Shown: piece after piece, positions 36,216-47,039 of the stretch | Position numbering within the stretch: position 1 is the stretch's first letter | Layout of the letters: each line of letters starts with the position of its first letter | The notes under the pieces: model-generated | The model's input: only the letters and a program-made list of their open reading frames with translations | Databases searched by the model: none | What the model was told of the DNA's origin: nothing | Made by a program: the position numbers and the translations under genes | DNA from: Trichobilharzia regenti | Taxonomy: Eukaryota; Platyhelminthes; Trematoda; Strigeidida; Schistosomatidae | Reading direction: 5' to 3' | Assembly (NCBI GenBank): GCA_944472135.2 | Contig: OX235265.1 | Coordinates: 48,271,459-48,335,458 of the forward strand | Length of the DNA: 64,000 nt

Positions 36216-38299
36216 CTTGCAATAATAATAAAAATAATAATTAAAATGTATGATTTTTACAGCTAAATCACAAGAACACGTACACCTGATATGAATCTAA
36301 ACACAAACCTAATGTGATAACAACACATTTATGAGATATACCTTTACTGATCAGAATTACCTGTCGGTCTCACCATCAGAATTAGGATTTAATATCACTA
36401 CTGTAAGTTGATCTGTATACTATAAACTCATTTATAAGATAAACTATTGAGTAGGGTAATTTGAAACTTCATTGACATCAAAAAAGAAAATGTATTTCAT
36501 CAACCTGAAATAATGCCTGAAGAAAGAAGTAAAAATCACACAAGTCAGCCGAGACATGAGAAAAATAGCTAAGTAAATTGAATCTATAGACTAAATTACT
36601 CTGCAGAGAATAGAAGTTATCGCTCTCTTACAATTACAAAAGGAAGTATCAATACTTAAAACAGAAGAAAAAGTAGAAAGTAGAAGGAGAATAATAATTC
36701 AATTTTTCACAGTTTCGTATGCTCGATGATTGATTTAATAATCTGTATTGTTATTTGTTTGTAAATTTCTCCCCTGAGGGTAGGATGCATCGATTTTATA
36801 TGTAATGATATCTTTTATTTTTTTTATCAATGATTATCCTACGGTATGTTATGCAATTCGATGTCTATTTGATGAAAGTTCCGCATAGAAGTATGGAATC
36901 ATATGCATATATATATTTATACATATTTATCACCCTTAGGCATAAATCCCATGTAAAAACTAAATGTCTCCTTTACCTTTTACCAAACATGAAATTTGTT
37001 AGAGAACCTATAAAGCAATTATCTTTTTCCAGTTTATTACATACGAATGTACTACCGGAGTTCAAAAGGGCATAAAAAGAAAGCCACAGGTTCTGTATTC
37101 CAATCCGTTTTCACGTAGACGATTGGAAAAGACAGATAATCATATAAAAGCCATTCATCTCCACTGGAATTTGACTTCAACACTGAATTACATGATTCCT
37201 TATCACTTTATCTTATACAAAAAATATGCAGTAGGAAATGGAGATGGATTTGACATTGTATGAGGGGATCGATGAAAGAAATCGTGTTCCAGGTCAGGGA
37301 TCGACCAGAACCCGAATGGGATATCACGAGCCGGGTGTGGATCCAAGCGTAACATACAAGAGATTCTGTGAGGAGGGGTTGAAGACTTATAAGCAATCAT
37401 GCAGATAACGGAAAGGAGTGGAAATGTAGTTTTGAAGCCTACTGTCTTTATTAACAGTATTACGAAGTCTGTATCTTCCCCTTTATGATGGCTGAACCCA
37501 ATTGATGTTGATTACTTCAACTTGTCAATGAAATTAGTGTCTCTTAAGGCCATTTAAAACATATATATATGCGGAATGGTCCCCAAGCCTTTTCGCTGTT
37601 GAGTCAACACAGTAAAAAGCTCTCTTGTCAACGGTAAATCTTCTTTCTTGCTTGATTCGCATGTCGATGTTATCGTGTTATCTTGGTTAACGTTACGAAT
37701 TGTGACTGAAACAGTAGGCTGACATATCTAATAGGTAGGAGAGAGACAGACTCGTTCATTGCCAGATGTATTGACGGTCATATCAGTGATCTTATCTTTT
37801 TGCAAGTTTCAAGCACAAAACTTGTCATCTACTTTATTTCTCGAAGTTTGAGTTTCGGTCACTCAATCTTGTATCTGCTGACGCTTCTGTGAATTTCTAC
37901 TCTTGAAGAGAATCTACTAAGTTCTCCTTCTACCATTTTTTCACCTTTCTTGTTGCAAATGGAACGTTTTTTACACAGATATTCCAGAATAATCCCATTT
38001 GTCAAGTACTGAATATAAAAAGCACAGTGGTTTTTAAAGCGTGTTTCTGTTTGTGATAGTCGTGTGAGTTGATTGAATAGTTTTATACAGGAAGACCATA
38101 GATATGATTTATTTAGGCGTAGAATTTATCCGCTGTGGTAGAATGTAATTCCATTGTGTATAAATCTGCGCGATGTAACACAATTGTATACCATTGACAA
38201 ATGGATATAAATTATCAGTTTTCAATGCAGTATATTATATATTAACTAATCTAGTGTGTAACCGAAGGTATAATAATAGACATGATCTCCCAAACCTCT
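36216..38299. other. No gene recognised apart from an RTE fragment at 37225-37425
   Basis: AT-rich; the 81-residue frame at 36830-37075 shows no motif. Confidence 0.5.
37225..37425 (+). pseudogene. RTE-like 3' fragment, degraded
   Basis: GATCGACCAGAACCCGAATG, GTGTGGATCCAAGCGTAACA and GAGATTCTGTGAGGAGG recall the RTE 3' stretch. No tail. Confidence 0.5.
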
Positions 38300-38470
38300 C
38301 CTAGTTTCCCAGTGGCTGAATGGTATACGAGCTTGCCATGTAACCAGAAGGTCCTAGGTTCGAACCCCAGTGAGTGCGTACTGCCGATGATTCACAAACT
38401 AGGATGAAACAACTGTCCAGTACTCCAATGCTGGTTTTCAATGGTTCTCTAGCTGATATCAATCCGTATT
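38300..38470 (+). mobile_element. Hammerhead-SINE family, subfamily 2, head to tail
   Basis: CCCAGTGGCTGAATGGTATA (A box), GGTTCGAACCCC (B box), CCGATGATTCAC, GGATGAAACAACTGTCC, then TCTAGCTGATATCAATCCG. The core has CCGATGA (invariant U4 lost). A minus-strand SINE with a T run abuts its 3' end. Confidence 0.75.
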
Positions 38471-38474
38471 CAAC

Positions 38475-38669
38475 TTTTTTTTTTTTTTTTTGATTGACAG
38501 CTTGATTCCACACCGTATTTTTGGTACAAGTATGGAATTTTCAGCGTGGATATCGGTAGCCCAAAATTCGCAGGCCGACCATAGATATCGGGCGTGCGTC
38601 GGCGTGGGCTCGAACCCCGGACCATGTGCATGGTAGGCGAGGATCCTAACCACTGTGCCACCGACGCAC
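38475..38669 (-). mobile_element. tRNA-headed SINE with poly(A) tail, short form
   Basis: Minus strand: a tRNA-like head (38669-38594) whose ends GTGCGTCG and CGACGCAC are perfectly complementary, with A box TGGCACAGTGG and B box GGTTCGAGCCC. A 90-bp body follows (GGTCGGCCTGCGAATTTTGG; GGTGTGGAATCAAGC) and an A-rich tail (17 T on plus at 38475-38491). Four copies in the window share both ends. Confidence 0.8.
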
Positions 38670-39364
38670 TGGTAATCTAGTATGTGTTCCTCAGACACGA
38701 TCTTCAAATAAAATAAAAATAATCTATAATTCATTTGAAGCATTTTCGCTTTATCCAATACTCCACAATCGCTTTCCCGAGTTTTCTTTAAAAACTGTTT
38801 ATCAGTAGGTTAAAACTAATTGAAAATGGGCGTCAGCGCCGGTTGCTACTCAAGGATTCAGTTAAATGAATAAAACACCATAAAACGCAGTAAATATGAT
38901 ACATTTTGATGGATGGACTAGTGATGTGCATAGGCCATCATTAGACTAGTATCAACTTTCAAAACAATGGCCATCTAAGTAATCTGTTCAACTCTAATGA
39001 TTTTACCTAAGAATTCCACAATATTTTAAATAAATGCAAAAGTGACTGAAATTTGAGTATCTTTCTTATTATTGTTTATGTCGCAAAATCACTAATATGT
39101 CGAGTTATGTAGGAGAGTTTCTTCACTCTCATCAACTGAATCGTTAAAATTACTCTTGTCAGAACCTAATGGAATTTTATTCGAATATATATATATATAT
39201 ATATAGCATAATGAAGAAGGTACTATGAATGGGGTTGAACATAAATTACTTGGTTAGTTGTCTAGCTTTTGTATGCCATTTCATCCACGTCTTTCTTTTC
39301 TTTTTCTAACCAGCTGGAGAAACGTCTTTTCCTAAAATTTCGTCTTAATTTAATTTTTTTGTAT

Positions 39365-39761
39365 GAAGGATTTAATCATGAGCTGACCTCAGTTAGAGAA
39401 CCGTTGGAAAACCTGGGAGTACTGGACAGTTGTTTCGTCCTAGTTTGGGACTCCTCAGCAGTACGCACCCACCGGGGTTCGAACCCAGGACCTTCTGGTT
39501 ACAAGGCGAGCTCGTAGACCATTGAGCCACTGGGACTCGATCCAATGGTTCTTGAATTCTAACTTCTGCCAATTCACGATATAGAGCGACCATTTCACAA
39601 TGTCTTCTTCGATGAGTTACTACCCCACCTTCAACCTGATGCACCATACTGGTCACGGCTTCCCACTAGAACCCCAGATTAACTGCGTGAATAGGACCAG
39701 TCGCTAGTGAGCATCAGATTAATTTTCAAGTATTGGTTTTGTAGGGATTTTTTGATTGCAT
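39365..39761 (-). mobile_element. Hammerhead-SINE family, complete unit (tandem copy 1, 397 bp)
   Basis: Read on the minus strand, a tRNA-like head has an A box (GTGGCTCAATGGTCTACG) and a B box (GGTTCGAACCC). A hammerhead-like fold follows at 39464-39419, then a tail with GAGCTGAC/CAGTTAGAG motifs read on plus. The same order of blocks recurs at 39762-39870, exactly 397 bp away, so this is a head-to-tail repeat. Other full or near-full units are at 7545-7905, 5335-5740 and 62050-62400. The head resembles a tRNA with anticodon-like TGT (Thr-like), but this is only a resemblance. Pol III transcription is inferred from the boxes. Confidence 0.8.
39419..39464 (-). ncRNA. Hammerhead ribozyme, core intact (copy 1)
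   Basis: Minus strand, in order: GTACTG (stem I 5'), CTGAGGA (core C3 U4 G5 A6 N7 G8 A9), GTCC / CAAACTA / GGAC (stem II and loop), GAAAC, a short stem III ending CTGTC (cleavage after C), CAGTAC (stem I 3', fully complementary to GTACTG). Every base invariant in hammerheads is present; position 7 is G, which the family tolerates. Stem III is only ACAA/CTGT, so monomer activity would be weak. Predicted cut is between 39425 and 39424. Confidence 0.7.
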
Positions 39762-39870
39762 AGAGGATTTCACCATGAGCTGACATCAGTTAGAGAACCA
39801 CTGGAAAACCTGGGAGTACTGGACAGCTGTTTCGTCCTAGTCTGGGACTCCTCAGCAGTACACACCCACG
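39762..39870 (-). mobile_element. Hammerhead-SINE family, partial unit (tandem copy 2)
   Basis: Repeats the tail and hammerhead part of the unit at 39365-39761 with a constant 397-bp offset. It breaks off just beyond the hammerhead at CACCCAC, so its tRNA-like head is missing. Confidence 0.8.
39816..39861 (-). ncRNA. Hammerhead ribozyme, core intact (copy 2)
   Basis: Same layout as the copy at 39419-39464: GTACTG, CTGAGGA, GTCC / CAGACTA / GGAC, GAAAC, AGCTGTC, CAGTAC. Stem I is a perfect 6-bp helix. Stem III is ACAG/CTGU, a self-complementary octamer with no loop, so it would form either 2 bp closed by AGCU or a double hammerhead between two RNAs. Predicted cut is between 39822 and 39821. 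Confidence 0.72.
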
Positions 39871-40134
39871 TTTCACTTTTTTGATACTTCACAAAATGTT
39901 TGACAGTGTCATTATTATGTTTCTAATCAAAATTGAAAAAAAATAAACAACAAGGCTCTTAATTACTGACCGAATTATCTCCTAAATAAATAAATTACTT
40001 TGTATATAAAGGATATTTCACAGGAATCTATCAGTGCAGATAATTATTTGTTAACCAACAACTGAGCTTATTAGTTGGAAATGCCAACTCATGATCGAGC
40101 TATTCAGTTATTATATTAAAATGTAGACTTCGTC

Positions 40135-40240
40135 AAGAAAAAACACCAGTTAGCTGTCGTGGAAAAGTGGGGAGCACTGGACATCTGTTCATCCTAGCTC
40201 AAGACACTTCAGTAGTGCGCATCCACAAACCTGACAGGGG
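40135..40240 (-). mobile_element. Hammerhead-SINE fragment, degraded
   Basis: Minus-strand remnant around TCATCCTAGCTCAAGACACT and AGTAGTGCGCATCCAC. No head remains. Confidence 0.4.
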
Positions 40241-40973
40241 AAAAACGTGAGCTACTTGTTCAAACATTAACTGAACTGGTAAATAAAACATATCAGACCA
40301 TCAGGAATTATTAAATCATATTTTCGTCGATTGAGAGAAAAATAGTCATTCCCCATTAACAAACTTATGAACCAGAGAACACATGCATAAAGTATGTGCT
40401 AGGACTTCTAACAATTCATGTAGGAAGTGGATATCAGAGCAAGTGTTTCATCACAGTTTAGGTGCTAAAGAGACTCAAACGTCTGTCAGGTAGTAGCACT
40501 ACTCGTCAGTGTATCCACTTGGACGATTTGAATTCATTTTAGGCCTGTCCGTTAGTGAGTAGACCTAAATAAGTGAAAACATTTCATCTGAAGTTTAAAA
40601 AAACTATTCCATAAGACGTAATCGTTTGATGCATTCAGTGGATTTGTTTGATATATAGGTAGTATAAACTGATTCGGTTATCTGAAGTGAGTCACGTAGA
40701 GTAAGCATCTAATGAGGATGACCATTAACGGGTGAAGTAGCTATTTGTTACTGAGATGAATTTGGGGATTTTCAAATGCTTACATCTGTCAACATATAAT
40801 GCGATATAATTTATCAGAATAAAGTGAAAGCAGCTTGGCTTAAACTTGAGACTTATTTATAGAAAGCAGTTAACGGAAAACGCTGGTTACAATATACGTC
40901 AATGCAGGAAAAAGGGGAATGTATTTCTTTGATTTATCACTATTACAGCAGATATCAGTTCGATTATGGTTAA

Positions 40974-41126
40974 AAGTCCCACAGTGTTATACACTAATAT
41001 TTACTGATGTCTCGAGAACAATTTATTGCTCATAATCATATAATATCATACCTTGATATGATCATGAGCAATAAATTGTGCTCGAAACGTCACCAGTAAA
41101 CATTACTGTATAACACTGTGAGACTT
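40974..41126. repeat. Inverted repeat with about 65-bp arms
   Basis: AACAATTTATTGCTCATAAT on the left arm is mirrored by ATCATGAGCAATAAATTGTG on the right. CACAGTGTTATACACTAATA is mirrored by ACTGTATAACACTGTG. A few mismatches and a small indel. Confidence 0.75.
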
Positions 41127-41159
41127 TATCAAAATGAACTTTATCCATAATGGAATTAA

Positions 41160-41485
41160 ACTCTGATTGGACACTAGTAACCAGTGTGACGTGTCCAGTC
41201 CTTTCGTTGGTGCACACTGAATTTTATCAGTCAAGTTTGAAATGTGGCCACCATTCTAAGTAGTTCACCATCACAGTGCACATTGATTTGATGATATAAG
41301 ATGGTTGGAGACAATCGGCCACAGGAGCCTTTGACCCAGGTTTCGTGGTATTTGGCACTCACCAGTCGGCAAGGTGTATCTACAATCTTGAAGGAACTCA
41401 TTTCCCTTCTTAGATTCAAACCCTTGTCACCCAGTGGGGCTGCAGTCAGAGACATTACCACTAAGCTATTCAGCATTATAGTCTA
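41160..41485 (-). mobile_element. Third tRNA-headed repeat family copy
   Basis: GACAATCGGCCACAGGAG, CACTCACCAGTCGGCAAG, GAACTCATTTCCC and GATTCAAACCCTTGTCACCC match the family. The module at 41165-41235 (GTTGGTGCACACTGAATTTT) precedes it. Confidence 0.6.
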
Positions 41486-41734
41486 TCACAGTGCATAAGT
41501 TTTATTCTCATATCAAGAGATCAGTTGGGTTTTGTATTTTCTTCGTTGGTGATCACATTAACGTCTCATTTTCTAAACTTCCTATGTAGTGATTTTTATT
41601 TGACAGTATATCATATTCGCCAGAAATCTGCAGATTTTAAAATTCGAAAATGTAATGATAGAGCCGGGCTTCGAATCAGCTAAAATCATAAGTCTTCCTA
41701 CAAACATACTATAAATAATGGTCAGACATATTAC

Positions 41735-41919
41735 CTTTTTTGATTACAGCTTGATTCCACACTGTATTTTTGGTACAAGTATGGAATTTTCAGCATGTGA
41801 TATCGGTAGCCTAAATTTTGCAGGCCGACTATAGATATCAGGTGTGAGTCGGCAGGTGATCAAAACCCGGACTATGTACATGGTCGGTGAGAGTCCTAAC
41901 CGCTGTGCTACCGACGTAC
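41735..41919 (-). mobile_element. tRNA-headed SINE with poly(A) tail, short form
   Basis: Same head and body as the copy at 38475-38669, with several substitutions (acceptor CGACGTAC). Tail is a 7-base run (T on plus). Confidence 0.75.
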
Positions 41920-42204
41920 CTAACACCATCTCGGATGTAAATGCCAACTTTCGGAACATACAACTGGTTCTTATTTTTGATTTCATGCACCAGTTTTCGC
42001 ATCCTCATAACTTCTATTTTTAAGCTCAGAGATACACATCGAGCTGTTCTGTTCAGATTATATCAAACAGGTAAAATAAATCCCTTTCTTAGTTACTGAA
42101 ACTGAAGATTATGATACGAAAAAGTACATGAACTAATATATTGGCAACTAGGGTGCAAACATTAACAAAACTGACATTTAATTGCAAAGTTTTAAGATGA
42201 TAAA

Positions 42205-42400
42205 ATCATTATTATTCACTTAGGTTTCGAGTGGATCAAATGGCTTCACCTGCGTGGCACCATTTTGCTGTGTTTCTCGCAGTCTTTTTGATCTTGCTCT
42301 ACGGCTCTCCATTTATTTACATTTCCTCCTCACATAATCTCCTTTGTGTCACAATCTCAGACTACTCGGATTCAACTTGAGGGCCAAATCATCTCTCTGG
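42205..42400 (-). pseudogene. RTE-like 3' fragment, degraded
   Basis: ATTATTATTCACTTAGGTTT, TCGAGTGGATCAAATGGCTT and ACATAATCTCCTTTGTGTCA on plus match the family's 3' end. Confidence 0.5.
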
Positions 42401-42913
42401 ACAAGACAACAAAATAATAAATTGACTAACATCTCATTTACACAATAGTCTAACAGGATCACTAAGTACTGTTTTTGCAGCCATATTTCCCGTAAAAATG
42501 CACTTAAAAATCTTCCTATCTACAGAGGCAGCGATAATCTTTGATAATACGATGCATTAAATATGCTTTTTTTTAAACCAATAGAAAAAACCTTATGAAT
42601 ATACGATGGTATTCATATCATGTTTCCAAAGTATTTTAGAATTTTCCAGCAGGCTACGGTAACATCGTTTTATCAGATTCTGTAAAGAAAATTGGAAAAA
42701 ACAAAAAAGTTGTATACCGAAAAGCATACAAGATAATGTTAATATGAAAGGGCTAATCACTTCAGTTGGAAAGAAAATACTTCATAGGGGCACGATAATA
42801 ACAATAACAACGAAAAGTGGCTTCATTCAAGTCTGTTAACTGATAATGCTACAAAAACGGAACACGAACCGGATATTAATAATTTTATTTCAAGATTTTA
42901 CCAGGATATAATA

Positions 42914-42915
<2 letters not shown>

Positions 42916-42955
<40 letters not shown>
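42916..42955. repeat. (TA)n microsatellite
   Basis: About 20 TA units. Similar runs: 6528-6559, 16400-16420, 21011-21030, 31012-31031, 39186-39204, 57033-57073, 60355-60389. Spurious YIYIYI open frames arise from them. Confidence 0.9.
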
Positions 42956-42958
<3 letters not shown>

Positions 42959-43194
42959 TCGTTCACGTTTTCATTAAAATGAATGCACAGACATGTCTTC
43001 TCGTCATCTCACTTTCCATTCGAATTTAACTGGGGAAGGATTTCAGTTACTAACTGCTAGATCAGAGTCCTTAATATAATTTCTATTCGATGAACTGATT
43101 GTTACAATCAATGTACGAATACTCCAAAACGAAGTGACAATCTCTCAGTCTGCGAGAAAAATCCAAAACTAAATTCTTCCAAATAAATTTTTTT

Positions 43195-43375
43195 ACGAGT
43201 TGATCACGGATTGATATCACTTAGAGAACTATTAAAAACCAGGAAGTACTGAACAGTTATTTCATGTTAATTTGAGAATCATCCGCAGTACCCACCGACC
43301 ACCAGGGTTCTAACCCAGGACCTTTCGGCTACAAGCCAAACTCGTATACTATTCAGAAACTGGGACCCGATTTGA
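43195..43375 (-). mobile_element. Hammerhead-SINE family, subfamily-2 copy
   Basis: Minus strand: tail (GATCACGGATTGATATCACT on plus), hammerhead remnant (GTTAATTTGAGAATCATCCG), B box remnant (CAGGGTTCTAACCCAGG) and A box. Body missing. Confidence 0.6.
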
Positions 43376-44109
43376 AACCAAACCGTTTTGAAAAACTGTA
43401 AGATTTATTCTTTTATTTAACAAAATATATCCAATAATTACTGAGCAAACTATCAGTTATAAGGTTATCCATCATTCTAATACGAAGAAAACAATGGCTG
43501 AATACAAAAATGGCTCACAGTTAACAAAAGTGTACATCTTTAGAAAAAATGTATAACAGTTCAATGAACCACAAATTGTCTAATTAACACAAATATGTAA
43601 AATGGTATATAAAGTACAACTTCAGTATTTGAAGGTACAATATCAGACGTAACACCAATTTTGATGTAAGATGCAGATTTTTAAAGTAGAAGAGGAAACG
43701 ATTCGTACTTCATCTGGCTAAATGCTACTTCTACTAAAGCTGTTCATGTAACAAACTAAATATACAGGATATCTGTAGGCAAAACAAACTTATGAAAAAA
43801 AAATAATCATGGCCTACTAGACCTGATATTCCTGTTCATGGAGAACGACTTCAGTCACTGAACCAATAAGTTTACAAAATGAAACTGAATAAGAAAAAAT
43901 TAAACTCTGCCAAACTGAATTCCATGTCATAATATCGACAAAAACTAGAAGACTACATCAAATTCATTTTGCATAGCATTTGTTTTTCCTTGAGAAGATT
44001 AAAACAGTCAGCTACTTTGATAAATTTAAATAAGGCATTAAGAATACAAATATTATGTGGTTTCTGTACAACCACTTCACAACTAGCAGTGGTTCACAAC
44101 ATTAAAATG

Positions 44110-44405
44110 ACACGTTTTAGTGGACAGCTGTTTCATCCTAGCTTGGGACTTTTCATCAGTACGCTGTGAAACATACATATATATATCTAATTGACAGAAT
44201 TTGGAACTCATGGGCTGGCCATTGAATCGAGTCTTAGTGGCTGAGTGGTCTACAAGCCTGCCTTGTGAGCGGAATGCCTTGGTTTTGAACCCCAGGAGGT
44301 TCGTGCTGATGAAGAGTCTCGAACCGAAACGAAACAGTTGTCTAGTACTCCCCAGGTTTCCTTACTGGTTTCTAACTGATGTCAGCTCATGATAAAACCA
44401 GTAAC
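44110..44405. mobile_element. Hammerhead-SINE minus fragment next to plus-strand copy
   Basis: 44117-44165 is a minus-strand hammerhead segment only. 44195-44405 is a plus-strand copy with head (TAGTGGCTGAGTGGTCTAC), hammerhead segment (GATGAAGAGTCTCG, AACGAAACAGTTGTC) and tail (TAACTGATGTCAGC). Both cores are mutated. A short TA run lies between them. Confidence 0.6.
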
Positions 44406-44744
44406 GAACCAAATCCCTGTCAAGTAACACTTGATATTCACTTATATAAAATGTAAGTGTATAAAAATAACCAGTCGTATCTTATTAGTTCACGTATTCC
44501 ATAATATACAAATTTTGAAACGTTTTGTTTTGTTTACACATAGTTTGGGACGCATATGAATAATTACAGAAGTGTTTCCATCATCCTGACTAATCTTTAA
44601 TTAGCGTTATGTGAAAATAGTTGAGAAATAGTCATTAAATTGAGTTTATGACTTGACATTATTAAATGCTTTACAGAGGATGATGATGGATTTCTACTCT
44701 CATTAGGAAAATTTGGATTTTCCGTGGCTTAATAACCGTTTAAT

Positions 44745-46840
44745 AATAACAATAACAGCTTTATTTCAAACAGTATTTGTGGTAAAGGTATGGAATTTTC
44801 AGCGTGCATTACAGTATTGCATCTAATTATCTCATAAATTTTATAAGATTTTAAAATCAAAAGCAACAACCAGAAAATAGATAAATAAAAAGAATAGCAT
44901 AGAGTTTACATTTCAAACAATGTACCACAGGATATGAAATATGAAGTTGATGTGTGATAGAAGATGAGAACAACAATATAATAGTAACAAAGAAACGAAA
45001 ACAAAAACTAATGTGACTATTTGTTAGAGTGCCGCAGTAAGTTTATCGTGTCATACCTAACGGATTTCTCATCGCATAACAGCTGTGCCGGATATGGTAT
45101 TGTGGAGTTTCTGTACTTGGTAGTCCTAGCATATAGCCTCCTATAGCTGCTTCTAGTTCTACCAGATGAAATGCAAGGAGACAGCTGCATATAGAGAGGA
45201 TGCTCGGGGTCCGACAATATTGTATTCGCTAGTTTCTTACATGACATTTTGTCTATCCACAGTAGTGTTCACCAGTTGGTTTAACGATAACCCACTTGCC
45301 CTACTAACGGCTTTTAGTGCCCTTCTCAACAAAGCAAAGTCTTTCTTAAGTAGTCCAGGAAGGATAAACGGGGAGCAGTAAAGGGGAATGGGAAGAATAC
45401 AAGAAATGACAAACTGAGAAAGCAAAGAATGCTTTATACCATACTGCCTTAACTTCCTAACGTAGTACGTTAAGCGAAACATCTCTCTAGTAACTGGCAA
45501 GATGTGCGAGGACCAGGAAAGATCGGAGGAAATACTCAGTCCAAGGTACTTGACATTAGATGTAATTTCAACCTCTATGCCGTCAATGATAGTGGGGCCA
45601 TGTGAGCTAACTAGTTGTTGTAGGTCACGTTTACATCTGAAAGTGAAATTGACTGCCTGACATTAGGGGGATTAAGCTTAAGGCCGTTTGAAGAGGACCA
45701 CTGACTAATTTCCCACAGAAAGTTATTTAATTTGGAGCAATCTGACTGAGAGTTGACAGACATAGAAACCGAGAGGTCATTGGCATACTTAACAAAAGTG
45801 GCTACATCAGAATGAGGCAAGTCATGTAAGAAAAACGAGAACAGAAAGGGAGAAAGAACATCACCTTGAGGAACACCAGCTAAAGTAAGTGACGTAGTGG
45901 AGGACTGTCCATTGTAGAGGGTGTACTGGTTCCTATCGGAAAAATAGGAATGCAACCACTTATTTGTCCAGCTCTCAGCCTGTGTCGCAGCAAGCTTACT
46001 TAGGAAGAGAGACCTGGGAAGAGAGTCAAATGCAGATGTGTAATCAAGGAAGGCACACCGAACGTATTTAGCTCCTTTATCTAAATTAGAGACTATACTA
46101 TGATGTAGGACAACAGTGGCATCTAACGTACACCTACTATGTGTATAAGCAAACTGGTTGGGGTCATTGAACGGCTTTAAAGAGGGTTCAAGATTAAGTA
46201 AAATAAGTCTTTCCATGACTTTCAAAAAGGTGAGGTAATAGCAATGGGTCTAAACTTAACATTAGGTCCCCTTGTTGATTTAGAAACATCTTTCTGATAA
46301 CATTGCAACGTTCTATTGACTTAGCACAACTGCAGGTTAACCTGTAGATACGGAGTGAACTACAGCCCATAAGGTTCCGTTCATCTGTCGTAGACATAGA
46401 GGTTGAAATTTTTCAAGATGTAAAGAAAAATGATGCAACGTAGAATGGGCGCTTGATAGTTGGCCGAAGACCTTAAGTTGTCACTTGTATAATTTGATCA
46501 CCCTTGAGTGGTAGTTTAATGAAAACAGCTTTCTTTGGTGCGGTACTGCTTATTCCGAGAAACAGTCTTTCCCTACCTTGACAAACAACGCAGCCTTCAG
46601 GATATCGGTTAGTCAAAAAAACTGAATATATGTGCAGTAGCTCATCCACTAATGTATGGCTTTTGTAAACTTTACGGGTTTTTGAAAACAGGCATTTAAT
46701 TAGGGAACGTTAGTATTCCATGTAAGCTTACGAAGTATTGATCGTCTAATTGTTCCGTCGTCCGCTAAATCACTGAAATACTCAGGAAACCAGGGTCGAA
46801 TACTAAAGTCACTCGAATATTTGGATGAATATCTTAATTT
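44745..46840 (-). pseudogene. CR1-clade (SR1-like) retrotransposon, 5'-truncated reverse transcriptase
   Basis: The minus strand has a 204-residue open stretch (46225-45611) with reverse transcriptase blocks in order: MERLILL, DPNQFAYTHSRCTLDA, FLDYTSAFDSLPRS (usual FLDYSKAFD), LAGVPQGDVLSPFLF (usual GVPQGSVLSP), and FVKYANDLSVS where the catalytic YADD is changed to YAND. Frame-shifted pieces continue with the thumb and C-terminus: FRLTYYVRKLRQYGI and ILPGLLKKDFALLRRALK (45500-45237), then CISSGRTRSSYRRLYARTTK (45247-45017). The 3' end is at about 44745 (AATAAAGCTGTTATTG on minus). Upstream to about 46840 there are decayed coding remnants. No endonuclease is seen. YAND and the frameshifts make it inactive. 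Confidence 0.8.
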
Positions 46841-47039
46841 AAGTTTTTTTTAAGTTTTTTGATTACAGCTTGATTCCACACCGTATTTTTTTAGTACAAG
46901 TGTGAAATTTTCAGCGTAGATATCGGTAGCCCAAAATTCGCAGACCGACCATAGATATCAGGTGTGCGTCAGCGTGGGCTCGAACCCCGGACCATGTGCA
47001 TGGTCGGCGAGATTCCTAACCACGGTGCCACCGACGCAC
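46841..47039 (-). mobile_element. tRNA-headed SINE with poly(A) tail, short form
   Basis: Same family as 38475-38669; acceptor CGACGCAC kept. It abuts the 5' side of the CR1-like element at 44745-46840. Confidence 0.78.

Larger units (their letters stand above)
42401..44109. other. No gene recognised apart from TA run and one SINE copy
   Basis: AT-rich and stop-rich on both strands. The TA run at 42916-42955 and the SINE at 43195-43375 are listed separately. Confidence 0.5.

Noticed and set aside
38594..38669. Functional tRNA considered for the 76-nt head with paired acceptor
   Set aside because: The anticodon arm is a palindrome without a normal 7-nt loop on a 5-bp stem, D and T arms are irregular, and four copies carry the same SINE body.
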